Below are positions 1 to 6,467 of a stretch of 10,530 bases of DNA, piece after piece (the first letter of the stretch is position 1; the number at the start of each line of letters is the position of its first letter). The translations under genes and the position numbers were made by a program. Origin of the DNA: Pseudonocardiales bacterium (GTDB lineage Bacteria > Actinomycetota > Actinomycetes > Mycobacteriales > Jatrophihabitantaceae); the NCBI GenBank assembly GCA_030840415.1, contig JAVEEO010000270.1, positions 1-10,530 on the forward strand, written 5' to 3'. A model generated the notes under the pieces. It saw only the letters and a list, made by a program, of their open reading frames with translations. It did no database searches and was not told where the DNA came from.

Positions 1-710
1 GGCCCGCACTGCAGGTACTCCACCAGCTCGAAGCCGGCCTCTCGCAACGGATCCAGCCATTCTGCCACCGACAGCAGCCACTTCGCTCCGGAACTGGCGG
101 CGAACCGGCTCGCGGCCACCACGCCGAGCCCCTCCCGGGTGGGCTCGGCTATGGACAGCCGGCCGCCGGGGCGCAGCACCCGGTGCAGGCCGCGCAGCGC
201 GTGCCCGAGGTCGCTGACGTAGACCAGTGCCTCCATCGCCAGCATCGCGTCGAAGCTACCGTCAGCGAACTCCAGCTCGCTGAAGTCGACGGTCTGGAAG
301 GTGACCTGATCGGCCAGCCCGGCCGCCTGGGCACGGGCCTGCGCCTCGACCACCTGGCCGTAGCTGAAGTTGACGCCGGTGACCTGCACCCCGAATTCGG
401 TGGCGAGCTGGATCGCCGGGGCACCGAGGCCGCACCCGACGTCGAGGACCCGCTCACCCTTGCGCAGCCCCAGCGAATCGGCCACCTTGCGCGTCAGCCG
501 TTGCGACGCCTCGACCATCGGGATCTGGTCCTCTTCGTCGTACCAGTAGCCCTGATGGCACTGGCCGTCGTTGAACGCGTCCTGCATGGCGAAGAACTCG
601 TAGAACATCTCGGCTGGTGACTTCGGCACGCGTGGCGGCGTCGACGGCGCCTTCGCGGCTTCGATCTCGTCCGTCTCCGGCAGCTGGCCAGTGGTTGTCG
701 CGCTCTCCAT
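1..710 (-). CDS. SAM-dependent small-molecule methyltransferase (3' end outside window)
   Basis: Class I SAM-dependent methyltransferase, of the type that adds methyl groups to O, N or C atoms of natural products in the cytoplasm. 236 residues are visible and the C-terminus is cut off. The SAM-binding glycine loop VLDVGCGLGAPA lies at about residues 88-99, followed by the acidic-strand region VTGVNFSYGQ at 110-119, the motif II-like segment SFDAMLAMEALVYV at 152-165, and HRVLRPGGRLSIAEP at 176-190. The N-terminal stretch with FYEFF and the CHQGYWYDEE segment (51-60) resembles the lid and substrate region of RebM- or rifamycin-type methyltransferases. The ATG at 710 was chosen because GAGGTGAGG sits directly upstream (712-720). 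The gene has its own upstream gap, and a hairpin separates it from the quinoprotein gene, so it is probably transcribed separately. The substrate cannot be read from the sequence. Confidence 0.9.
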   Translation of the reverse strand, partial: MESATTTGQLPETDEIEAAKAPSTPPRVPKSPAEMFYEFFAMQDAFNDGQCHQGYWYDEEDQIPMVEASQRLTRKVADSLGLRKGERVLDVGCGLGAPAIQLATEFGVQVTGVNFSYGQVVEAQARAQAAGLADQVTFQTVDFSELEFADGSFDAMLAMEALVYVSDLGHALRGLHRVLRPGGRLSIAEPTREGLGVVAASRFAASSGAKWLLSVAEWLDPLREAGFELVEYLQCG

Positions 711-758
711 GCCTCACCTCTCGCGCTGGGATCCGGGCCCACCGGGCCCTCGACCCAT

Positions 759-805
759 GGTTGCGGCGGTGGTGGGCGCGAGCACCTCTCTGGTTGCGGC
801 GCGAG
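759..805. repeat. Short direct repeat upstream of methyltransferase gene
   Basis: GGTTGCGGCG occurs at 759-768 and again at 792-801. Each copy is associated with GGCGCGAG (775-782 and 798-805). Start-to-start spacing is 33 bp, near three helical turns. The repeat lies roughly 50-95 bases upstream of the methyltransferase start, a usual place for regulator binding. It may also be chance in GC-rich DNA. Confidence 0.35.
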
Positions 806-909
806 GGCCGGTAGGTCCGCAGAAGCCGAGAGGGCAAGAATCCGGCACCTCGGGGACGCCAGCCTGGGCAATCCGGAGGGGCGGGGCGTGAAGGGCGCAG
901 GCACAGACG

Positions 910-948
910 CCGACACGCGGGGGACCCTAAGTAGGTCCCCCGCGTGTC
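910..948 (-). terminator. Strong hairpin, likely terminator of the quinoprotein gene
   Basis: A perfect 16-bp inverted repeat with arms CGACACGCGGGGGACC (910-925) and its complement (933-948), and a 7-base loop. It lies 38 bases past the stop codon of the minus-strand quinoprotein gene. There is no long T-run, which is common for GC-rich actinomycete terminators. It probably insulates the methyltransferase gene from read-through. Confidence 0.8.
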
Positions 949-986
949 GACGGAGCTTCAGTGGGGCGTCATCGACCCCAGCCGTT

Positions 987-2696
987 TCAGTTGCCCGGCT
1001 TGCCCTGCGCCGGGGTGAACTTCTGGGCCGCCCGGTACCAGGTGGGCTCGGTCGCGGCCTTCTTCGGGGTCTTGCTCCCGGCCTGCACCGACCGGACCGG
1101 CTCGCCGGTGTAACCGACCTTGTAGGCAACCAGCTGGGCAGTCTGGCCGTCTTCCATGGGATAGCCCGCGGGGACGATCAGGTAGTCCCCGGTGATGGCG
1201 ATCGGCGAGTTGGAGCCCGCCGGCAGCTTCGCCTTCCACAGTTCCTTACCGGTCTTGGCATCGAAAGCCATCACGTTGCCCGCGAATTCGGTGGCGTAGA
1301 CGATCCCGTTGGAGACGGTCGCGTCACCGTAGAGCGGGGTGGCCAATTTGTGGTCCCAGACGATTTTGCCAGTCTTGAGGCTGATCGCCACCAGTTCACC
1401 GTTTCCGCCTTGGGGGAACGAGGGAATCGTCTCCTGGTAGGAGCTCAACGTGGACGAGCCGTTGGTGACCGGCACGAAGACCATGCCGTCGGCCACCGCC
1501 ATGTTGGTCTCGACTCCGCCGAGCGTGCCCGGGTAGAACGTGTAGGGCAGCGGCGGGTACTTGAACTTGCCTTCCAGGGCCAACTGGGAATCGTTGTCAT
1601 GGCCGTTGTGAATGCCGACACTCGTCTTCCAGATCAGTTTGCCCGTCTGCGGGTTCAACGCGTAGACGAAGCCCATCTTGCCGCTGCCGAGGATCATCGG
1701 GCGAACCGAAGGCTGCCGGACGTAGATCGGCGAGATGTGCATGTCCCAGTCCTGGAAGTCATTCGGAATGGCCTGGAAGTACCAGTTGAGCTTGCCCGTG
1801 TCCGGGTTCAGCGAAACGGTGCTGTCGTTGTAGAGCAACTTCGTCGGGTGCTCGATCGCCTGCTCGATCGAGCGGTACGGATTCGCGATGCCGAACAGTA
1901 CGTCGCCCTTCGGCCCGATCGCGGCGGCGTTCCAGGCGCCGCCGGTCCCGGCTTCGCCACCCACTTCCCGCTCATCCGGGTTCTTGGTCTCCTGGAATTC
2001 CCAGAGGACCTTGCCGGTCTTGGCATCCAGCGCGTAGGCGACGCCGCCGTGCAACTGGCCCGAGGTGGATATGAAGATCTTTCCGTCGTTGGCCTGCGGC
2101 TGGATATTGAAGCCCTGACCGGTCTTTTCAGCCAGATTAGGCGTTACCCAGACCCGTCGGCCGGTTTTCGCATCCAGGGCGAAGGCGTCGCTGTTGGTCT
2201 CGCCGTAGACTTTGCCCTCGTAATAGGTGACCCCATTCGGCCCGAGGCCGTTGCTGGCACTGGCGGGGACGTCATATTCCCATAGCACCTTGCCGGTTTC
2301 GACGTTCACGGCGAAGACATTGTTCGACAAATCTTGCACGTAGACGAATTTGCCGTCGGGGCTGAATACCGGGTTGCAGATCATGCTGCCGAAGTAGCCG
2401 GTGCCCTTCAAATCGATCGTCCAGGCCGGCTTCAATGAGGCGACGTTCTTCTTCGTGATGCCACTGGCAATCGACCGGGTGTTCTGAAGGTCGGCATTCG
2501 GCAGCGACCAGGCATCGTTCGAGCCCTTTACCGGTGAGTTGAGCTTTACTGCTTCCACCGCGGCGGGCTTCAGCTCGTCAGCTCGTGCGGTTGCCTTCGA
2601 GTTGGTGCCACCGCTACAGGCTGAGACCGGCAAAGCGAGCAACCCGGCCAGCAGCAACGCCGCCCCGCCCTTGTTCGCAGTTAGCTTGCGTTTCAT
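987..2696 (-). CDS. Exported lipoprotein with PQQ-dehydrogenase-like beta-propeller
   Basis: A 569-residue protein that should sit on the outer face of the membrane. Basic residues KRK are followed by a hydrophobic segment (about 11-23) and the lipobox VSAC, with Cys27 as the predicted lipid-anchored residue. The rest is a beta-propeller: seven TGK..W-type blade signatures at about 133-139, 175-183, 224-232, 298-305, 348-356, 439-447 and 479-487, plus LKPAW at 88-92. The segment WYFQAIPNDFQDWDMH (305-320) resembles the region of PQQ dehydrogenases holding the metal-binding and catalytic Asp, here possibly D316/D318. There is no CxxCH haem site, and no vicinal Cys pair as in methanol dehydrogenase. 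The ATG at 2696 was chosen because it begins the signal peptide and follows AGGAGAG about 9 bases upstream. Whether it is a redox enzyme or only a BamB-like scaffold is open. GC is markedly lower than in the neighbours. Confidence 0.92.
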   Translation of the reverse strand: MKRKLTANKGGAALLLAGLLALPVSACSGGTNSKATARADELKPAAVEAVKLNSPVKGSNDAWSLPNADLQNTRSIASGITKKNVASLKPAWTIDLKGTGYFGSMICNPVFSPDGKFVYVQDLSNNVFAVNVETGKVLWEYDVPASASNGLGPNGVTYYEGKVYGETNSDAFALDAKTGRRVWVTPNLAEKTGQGFNIQPQANDGKIFISTSGQLHGGVAYALDAKTGKVLWEFQETKNPDEREVGGEAGTGGAWNAAAIGPKGDVLFGIANPYRSIEQAIEHPTKLLYNDSTVSLNPDTGKLNWYFQAIPNDFQDWDMHISPIYVRQPSVRPMILGSGKMGFVYALNPQTGKLIWKTSVGIHNGHDNDSQLALEGKFKYPPLPYTFYPGTLGGVETNMAVADGMVFVPVTNGSSTLSSYQETIPSFPQGGNGELVAISLKTGKIVWDHKLATPLYGDATVSNGIVYATEFAGNVMAFDAKTGKELWKAKLPAGSNSPIAITGDYLIVPAGYPMEDGQTAQLVAYKVGYTGEPVRSVQAGSKTPKKAATEPTWYRAAQKFTPAQGKPGN

Positions 2697-3128
2697 AATT
2701 CGTGACTCTCCTATTTCTCGGCACTCTGCCGGCAATTCTTGAGACAATTGATTGACGAAAACCTTCACGCTTCGGTCCGGTGTGTTCACCGAAGAACATA
2801 GCAATCAGGTCGGAACCTCGCCCCGTGGATAGGTGAACCGGCTGCTCGGACTGGCCGCGGGACAGATTCACCTGCAGTCTCTCGCCCGGGTCGCGAATCG
2901 CCTGGGCGGGCGGCCTCTGCAGGCACCGCGAACACTTTCGCACCCGGCACTATCGGACTAACTTGGCAATTCCGACCTTGCTTCCAACAACCACGGGTCT
3001 GAATATGTGAGAAAGGCGTGAAGGGAACCGGGACGGGTCGATGACTGCGGACACTGGCTGCCAGCTGTGCAAGCGAAGATCGAATGGCACCAGCCCCAGA
3101 GGGCTCGTTTTGCGCGCAGCTCATCAAC

Positions 3129-3159
3129 CTGACAATACTATCTTCAGTGCTGTTAGTGT
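3129..3159 (+). promoter_or_regulatory. Possible vegetative-type promoter of the MFS gene
   Basis: CTGACA (3129-3134) resembles a -35 element and TAGTGT (3154-3159) fits the actinomycete -10 pattern TAnnnT. The 19-base spacer is one or two bases long. An alternative -10, TACTAT, lies at 3136-3141 but has no good -35. If used, the transcript has a leader of roughly 220 bases before the MFS start. Confidence 0.3.
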
Positions 3160-3167
3160 GCACTCGG

Positions 3168-3180
3168 TGACCCAGGGTCA
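3168..3180. promoter_or_regulatory. Palindrome, possible operator
   Basis: TGACCC-A-GGGTCA is a perfect inverted repeat with 6-base arms around one central base. It lies 9 bases after the possible -10 at 3154-3159, close to the expected transcription start, a typical position for a repressor operator. No regulator gene of a matching class is present in the window. Confidence 0.35.
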
Positions 3181-3211
3181 TTGGGTTCGGAGGTGCGTAA
3201 CAGCGCTTCCA

Positions 3212-3239
3212 GCAGCGGAGCAGCCACTGGCTCCGCTGC
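3212..3239 (+). repeat. Leader hairpin upstream of the MFS gene
   Basis: GCAGCGGAGC (3212-3221) pairs perfectly with GCTCCGCTGC (3230-3239) across an 8-base loop. In a transcript from the 3129-3159 promoter it would form a stable stem in the 5' leader. There is no T-run after it and no clear leader peptide, so an attenuator role is only possible. Confidence 0.4.
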
Positions 3240-3298
3240 CCCTCGGCGCCGACCCGGCGCGGGGGATCGGGCGGGGCGGCAATCTCTGCCCCGGTACA

Positions 3299-3325
3299 TG
3301 TCGAAAGTGCTGGCCCGGTTCCGAC
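3299..3325 (+). promoter_or_regulatory. Candidate ECF42-dependent promoter of the MFS gene
   Basis: TGTCGA at 3299-3304 is followed after 17 bases by CGAC at 3322-3325. These match the signature reported for ECF42 target promoters in Streptomyces (-35 TGTCGA, -10 CG[A/T]C). The -10 lies 62 bases before the MFS start codon. An ECF42-type sigma gene lies directly beyond the MFS gene. The match is short and could be chance. Confidence 0.4.
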
Positions 3326-3387
3326 CACTCTATGGATGCGGGCCTCGTCCAACTGGGGCCCGTGCGGAGAAGGGAAAGAGACCTCGT

Positions 3388-4965
3388 ATGCAGAACGCGA
3401 CTTCAGCCCCGCCGAGCCAACGGGCCGGGCGCCGGGAGTGGATCGGCCTGGCCGTTCTGGGCCTGGCCACCCTGCTGGTGGCCTTCGACATCGGTGTCCT
3501 CTTCCTGGCGCTGCCGTACCTGAGCGCTGACCTTTCAGCCACCAGCTCCCAGCAGCTCTGGATCACCAACATCTACCTGTTCATGCTTGCCAGCTTCCTG
3601 ATCACGATGGGAACGCTGGGAGACCGGATCGGGCGCCGGCGGCTGCTGCTGATCGGCGCGGGCGCGTTCACCGTCGCCTCGGTCCTCAGCGCGTACTCGA
3701 CGAGCCCGGAGATGCTGATCGCCGCCCGCGCCCTGCTGGGTATCGCCGCGGCCACCATGTCGCCGTCGACCCTGGCGCTGATCAGCAATATGTTCCGAGA
3801 CGATCGGCAGCGCGGCGTCGCGATCTCGATGTGGGCGAGCTGCATGTTCGTCGGCAGTGCCATGGGACCGGTGATCGGCGGGATCATGCTGGACTACTGG
3901 TGGTGGGGGTCGGTATTCCTGATGGCGGTGCCGGTGATGGCGGTGCTGCTGGTCGCCGGCCCGCTGCTGCTGCCGGAGTACCGCAACCCGGAGGCGGTCG
4001 GCCGGATAGACCTGCTCAGCGTGGCGCTGTCGCTGGCAGCCATCCTGCCGATCATCTACGGCATCACCGACCTCGCCGCCAGTGAGGGTGACGTGCCAGT
4101 GGCGGTGGGCGCCATCGTGGTCGGCCTGGTTTTCGGATACGTCTTCATCCGCCGTCAGCTCCAACTGCCCAAACCCCTCGTGGACCTGCGGCTGCTGCGC
4201 CAGCCGAAGATCCGGGTGATCCTGCCCGCGATGCTCATCGGGTCCGGCACACTCGCCGGGTCCAGCATGTTCACCGCCCAGTACATCCAGAGCGTCGCCG
4301 GCCGTTCGCCTGGCCAGTCGGGCCTCTGGATGGCGTTCAGCGGCCTGGGGATCGCGGTGGGCAGCATGCTCGCGCCGGTGTTGGTACGCGGCCTGCGGCC
4401 CAGGTCCGTGATCATCCTGGGAGTGACCGGCTCCGCGATCGGGTTGCTGGTGCTCACCCAGGCGGGGACCAGCGGCTGGCTGATCGGAGTGGCGGCCTCG
4501 ACCGCCCTGGTGGCTCTCGGCATCGGGCCGCTGTTCGCACTCGGCACCGGGATCATGGTCGGCTCCGCCCCGCCGGAGCGGGCCGGCGCCGCGGCGTCCC
4601 TGTCGGAGACCAGTAACGTCTTCGGGTCATCGCTGGGTCTGGCGCTGCTGGGCAGCCTCGGGGCCGCCGTCTACCGCGGCAAGATGGCTGAGGCGGACCT
4701 CAGCGGCTACCCGCCGGAGCTGGCCAGCAAAGCCCGTCAGACGATCGGCGGTGCCACGGTCGACGGCCAGCCGGGGTTGATCGCACTGGCGCGTCACGCC
4801 TTCACCAATGGGCTGAACGTCGTCGCCGCGGTCGCCGCGGCGGTGCTGGTGGCCCTGATCCTGCTCCTCATCGCCGCCTTCCGCGGGGACGACGCCGAGA
4901 AAGCCGGCGCCACGGCACCGGCGGACGAAACCGAATCGGGTGTTCAACCAGCAGCAACCCGGTAG
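3388..4965 (+). CDS. MFS drug-efflux transporter, DHA2 (14-TM) type
   Basis: A 525-residue integral membrane protein, the usual length for the 14-helix DHA2 drug:proton antiporters (SmvA/LfrA/QacA-like). The first helix (about 17-43) has D34 in the DHA2-type DxxVLxxALP context. Motif A is GTLGDRIGRRRLLLIG (75-90). Motif C, the antiporter signature, is GSAMGPVIGGI (156-166). The middle motif RALLGIAAATMSPSTLALI is at about 114-132. The C-terminal tail after the last helix is short, hydrophilic and Ala/Glu-rich. The ATG at 3388 was preferred over an in-frame ATG at 3298 because it has a purine-rich GGGAAAGAG upstream and gives the normal short cytoplasmic N-terminus. Divergent from the quinoprotein lipoprotein gene and convergent with the sigma factor gene. 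It probably exports the cluster product or gives resistance to it; the substrate is unknown. Confidence 0.95.
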   Translation: MQNATSAPPSQRAGRREWIGLAVLGLATLLVAFDIGVLFLALPYLSADLSATSSQQLWITNIYLFMLASFLITMGTLGDRIGRRRLLLIGAGAFTVASVLSAYSTSPEMLIAARALLGIAAATMSPSTLALISNMFRDDRQRGVAISMWASCMFVGSAMGPVIGGIMLDYWWWGSVFLMAVPVMAVLLVAGPLLLPEYRNPEAVGRIDLLSVALSLAAILPIIYGITDLAASEGDVPVAVGAIVVGLVFGYVFIRRQLQLPKPLVDLRLLRQPKIRVILPAMLIGSGTLAGSSMFTAQYIQSVAGRSPGQSGLWMAFSGLGIAVGSMLAPVLVRGLRPRSVIILGVTGSAIGLLVLTQAGTSGWLIGVAASTALVALGIGPLFALGTGIMVGSAPPERAGAAASLSETSNVFGSSLGLALLGSLGAAVYRGKMAEADLSGYPPELASKARQTIGGATVDGQPGLIALARHAFTNGLNVVAAVAAAVLVALILLLIAAFRGDDAEKAGATAPADETESGVQPAATR

Positions 4966-4970
4966 CCGCC

Positions 4971-5006
4971 CCGGTCCTGCGGCGCGCGACGGCGCCGCAG
5001 GACCGG
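4971..5006. terminator. Bidirectional terminator between MFS and sigma factor genes
   Basis: A perfect 15-bp stem, CCGGTCCTGCGGCGC (4971-4985) and its complement (4992-5006), with a 6-base loop. It starts 5 bases after the MFS stop codon and lies between two convergent genes, so it probably serves both strands. The remaining bases up to 5085 hold nothing recognisable. Confidence 0.85.
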
Positions 5007-5085
5007 CAAGGCCCGACGGCGCCAGCCTGGTCGCGGTCCGGCTGACTACGCGCCGAGCGGGCAGGTGGTGCTACCGAGACGTCGA

Positions 5086-6369
5086 TCAGGCGGGTTGGGC
5101 ACTTTCACCGAGCTGGGCACTGCGGCGGGCCAGGTAGCGCTGCTCGGGCACGCTGTTGGTGGCCCGGGCGGCGAGCTGGTAGCTGTCCCGGGCCGCGCTG
5201 AGGTCGCCGGCCATCTCCAGCAGGTGTCCCCGCACCGCGTGGAAGCGATGGTGATCACGCATCCGCTTGTCGGTGTCGAGCCGCGCCAGCAGCGCCAGCC
5301 CCTCCTCGGGGCCGCGGACCATCGCCACCGTCACAGCCCGGCCGAGGGTGATCATGGGGTTCGACGAGGTCTTCTCCAGCAGCTCGTACAGTGCCAGGAT
5401 CTGGCGCCAGTCGGTGTCCTGCGGCTGTGCGGCCTCCGCGTGGACGGCGGCGATCGCAGCTTGCAACTGGTACTGCCCGATCGGGCCACCGGAGCCCAGC
5501 GCTCGGGTAATGAGCGCCACGCCCTCCTGGATGCCGCGCTGGCTCCAGCGACTGCGGTCCTGCTCGGTGAGCGGGATCAGGGCGCCGTCCGGGGCGGTCC
5601 GGGCCTGGCTGCGGGCGTCGGTGAGCAGCATCAGCGCCAGCAGCCCAGTGACCTCACCGTCCTGCGGCAGCAGGCCGTGCACCGTCCGGGTCAGCCGGAT
5701 CGCCTCCCGGGTCAGCTCGCTGCGTACCAGGTCCGGCCCCGAGGAGCTGGCATACCCCTCGTTGAAGATCAGGTAGAGCACGTGCAGCACCACCTGGAGC
5801 CGGCTGGTGTACATCTCGCCGGACAACGGGTACTGGATCCCGACAGACCTGATCCGCTGCTTGGCCCGGCTGATCCGCTGGGCAACGGTCGACTCCGGCG
5901 TGAGTAGCGCGGCGGCGATCTCCGCGGTGGTCAGGCCGCCGAAGGCGCGCAGGGTGAGGGCGATCTGCGAGGCCGGGGACAGGTCGGGGTGGCAGCACAG
6001 GAACAGCAGCATCAGCGAGTCGTCCCGATCCGGCGGCCCCTCGTCCGGGCCGGGAGCCGCCCGCTCGGTAGGCGTGTCGAGCGCCACCGCGGTGGCCTCG
6101 CGCCGCCGTCGCGCCTGGTCGCTGTGCCACTGGTCGGCAAGCCGGCGGGTGGCCACCGTGGTGAGCCAGGCCCGTGGGTTGTCCGGCATCCCCTGGTCGG
6201 GCCACTGCAGGGTGGCCGCGAGCAGGGCCTCCTGCACGGCGTCCTCGCAGGCCTCGAACTGCCGGTAACGGCTCACCAGGATCGCAAGCACCTGGGGCGC
6301 TGCCTCGCGCAGCGCCTCCACGATCCGTGAGTCCGCCCCCACCAGCGTGCCCACTGACCCTTCCGGCAT
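5086..6369 (-). CDS. ECF42-type RNA polymerase sigma factor with C-terminal extension
   Basis: A 427-residue sigma factor. Region 2 spans about 15-85, with FEACEDAVQEALLAAT (38-53) and NPRAWLTTVATRRLAD (64-79). Region 4 spans about 117-172, with LTTAEIAAALLTPESTVAQRI (146-166) as the DNA-binding helix-turn-helix. Between and after them stand the family marks LLFLCCHPDLSP (121-132) and YLIFNEGYASSSG (199-211). The remaining two hundred or so residues are a helical, TPR-like extension typical of ECF42, and the length fits that group. The ATG at 6369 is preceded by GGAGGGG at 8 bases; longer in-frame extensions lack family similarity. No anti-sigma gene is present, consistent with control through the extension. 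The usual DGPF/YCII-family partner is not beside it. It lies 98 bases after the flavin oxidase gene on the same strand, so they may be co-transcribed. Confidence 0.95.
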   Translation of the reverse strand: MPEGSVGTLVGADSRIVEALREAAPQVLAILVSRYRQFEACEDAVQEALLAATLQWPDQGMPDNPRAWLTTVATRRLADQWHSDQARRRREATAVALDTPTERAAPGPDEGPPDRDDSLMLLFLCCHPDLSPASQIALTLRAFGGLTTAEIAAALLTPESTVAQRISRAKQRIRSVGIQYPLSGEMYTSRLQVVLHVLYLIFNEGYASSSGPDLVRSELTREAIRLTRTVHGLLPQDGEVTGLLALMLLTDARSQARTAPDGALIPLTEQDRSRWSQRGIQEGVALITRALGSGGPIGQYQLQAAIAAVHAEAAQPQDTDWRQILALYELLEKTSSNPMITLGRAVTVAMVRGPEEGLALLARLDTDKRMRDHHRFHAVRGHLLEMAGDLSAARDSYQLAARATNSVPEQRYLARRSAQLGESAQPA

Positions 6370-6399
6370 GGTTACGGCCCCTCCGGCGCGGTTACGGCC
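6370..6399. repeat. 10-bp direct repeat before the sigma factor gene
   Basis: GGTTACGGCC occurs at 6370-6379 and again at 6390-6399, exactly 20 bp apart. The first copy ends directly at the sigma factor start codon and both flank its ribosome binding site. The two-turn spacing suits binding of a protein dimer that could block expression, or it may be a chance duplication. Confidence 0.45.
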
Positions 6400-6467
6400 G
6401 CCTGGACTGGCACGATGGCAGCCGAACCGCAGCATACCGGCTGGCACGCTCCAGCCGCCGCTCGCCG

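Larger units (their letters stand above)
711..986. other. Intergenic gap: methyltransferase upstream region plus terminator
   Basis: No convincing gene is seen. From right to left it holds the terminator hairpin of the quinoprotein gene (910-948), then about 200 bases that must carry the methyltransferase promoter. No clear -35/-10 pair was found on the minus strand. It contains two short repeat sets: CCGGGCCC twice (733-740, 742-749) and GGTTGCGGCG twice (759-768, 792-801). Confidence 0.6.
2697..3387. other. 691-base divergent regulatory gap, no convincing gene
   Basis: It separates the minus-strand quinoprotein gene from the plus-strand MFS gene. It is less GC-rich than the coding DNA around it. 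The left part should hold the quinoprotein promoter, but I see no clear -35/-10 pair there. The small inverted repeat CGGTG/CACCG with a 4-base loop lies on the minus strand near 2778-2791. The right part holds a possible vegetative promoter (3129-3159), a palindrome (3168-3180), a leader hairpin (3212-3239) and an ECF42-like promoter (3299-3325). Open frames in it show no family features. Confidence 0.6.

Noticed and set aside
944..949. TGTCGA as an ECF42 promoter element
   Set aside because: It lies in the stem of the terminator hairpin and points toward the 3' end of the quinoprotein gene, with no gene to drive.
888..2285. Long plus-strand open frame opposite the quinoprotein gene
   Set aside because: Its product is Val/Arg/Gly-rich without family features, while the opposite strand has a clear signal peptide, lipobox and regular propeller repeats.
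2786..3352. Minus-strand open frame across the divergent gap
   Set aside because: It would cover both promoter regions, and its residue composition is not protein-like.
3181..3387. N-terminal extension of the MFS protein from a TTG at 3181 or ATG at 3298
   Set aside because: The extension is Arg/Ala/Gly-rich and unlike DHA2 N-termini. The ATG at 3388 has a better ribosome site and the usual distance to the first helix.
3041..3523. Plus-strand open frame starting in the divergent gap and running into the MFS gene
   Set aside because: Out of frame with the MFS gene, with low-complexity content and no clear ribosome binding site or family similarity.
3535..4164. 209-codon minus-strand open frame opposite the MFS gene
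   Set aside because: His/Arg/Gln-rich antisense product with no hydrophobic or domain pattern. The MFS frame is certain.
5065..5907. 280-codon plus-strand open frame opposite the sigma factor gene
   Set aside because: It overlaps a firm sigma factor reading and shows no domain marks of its own.
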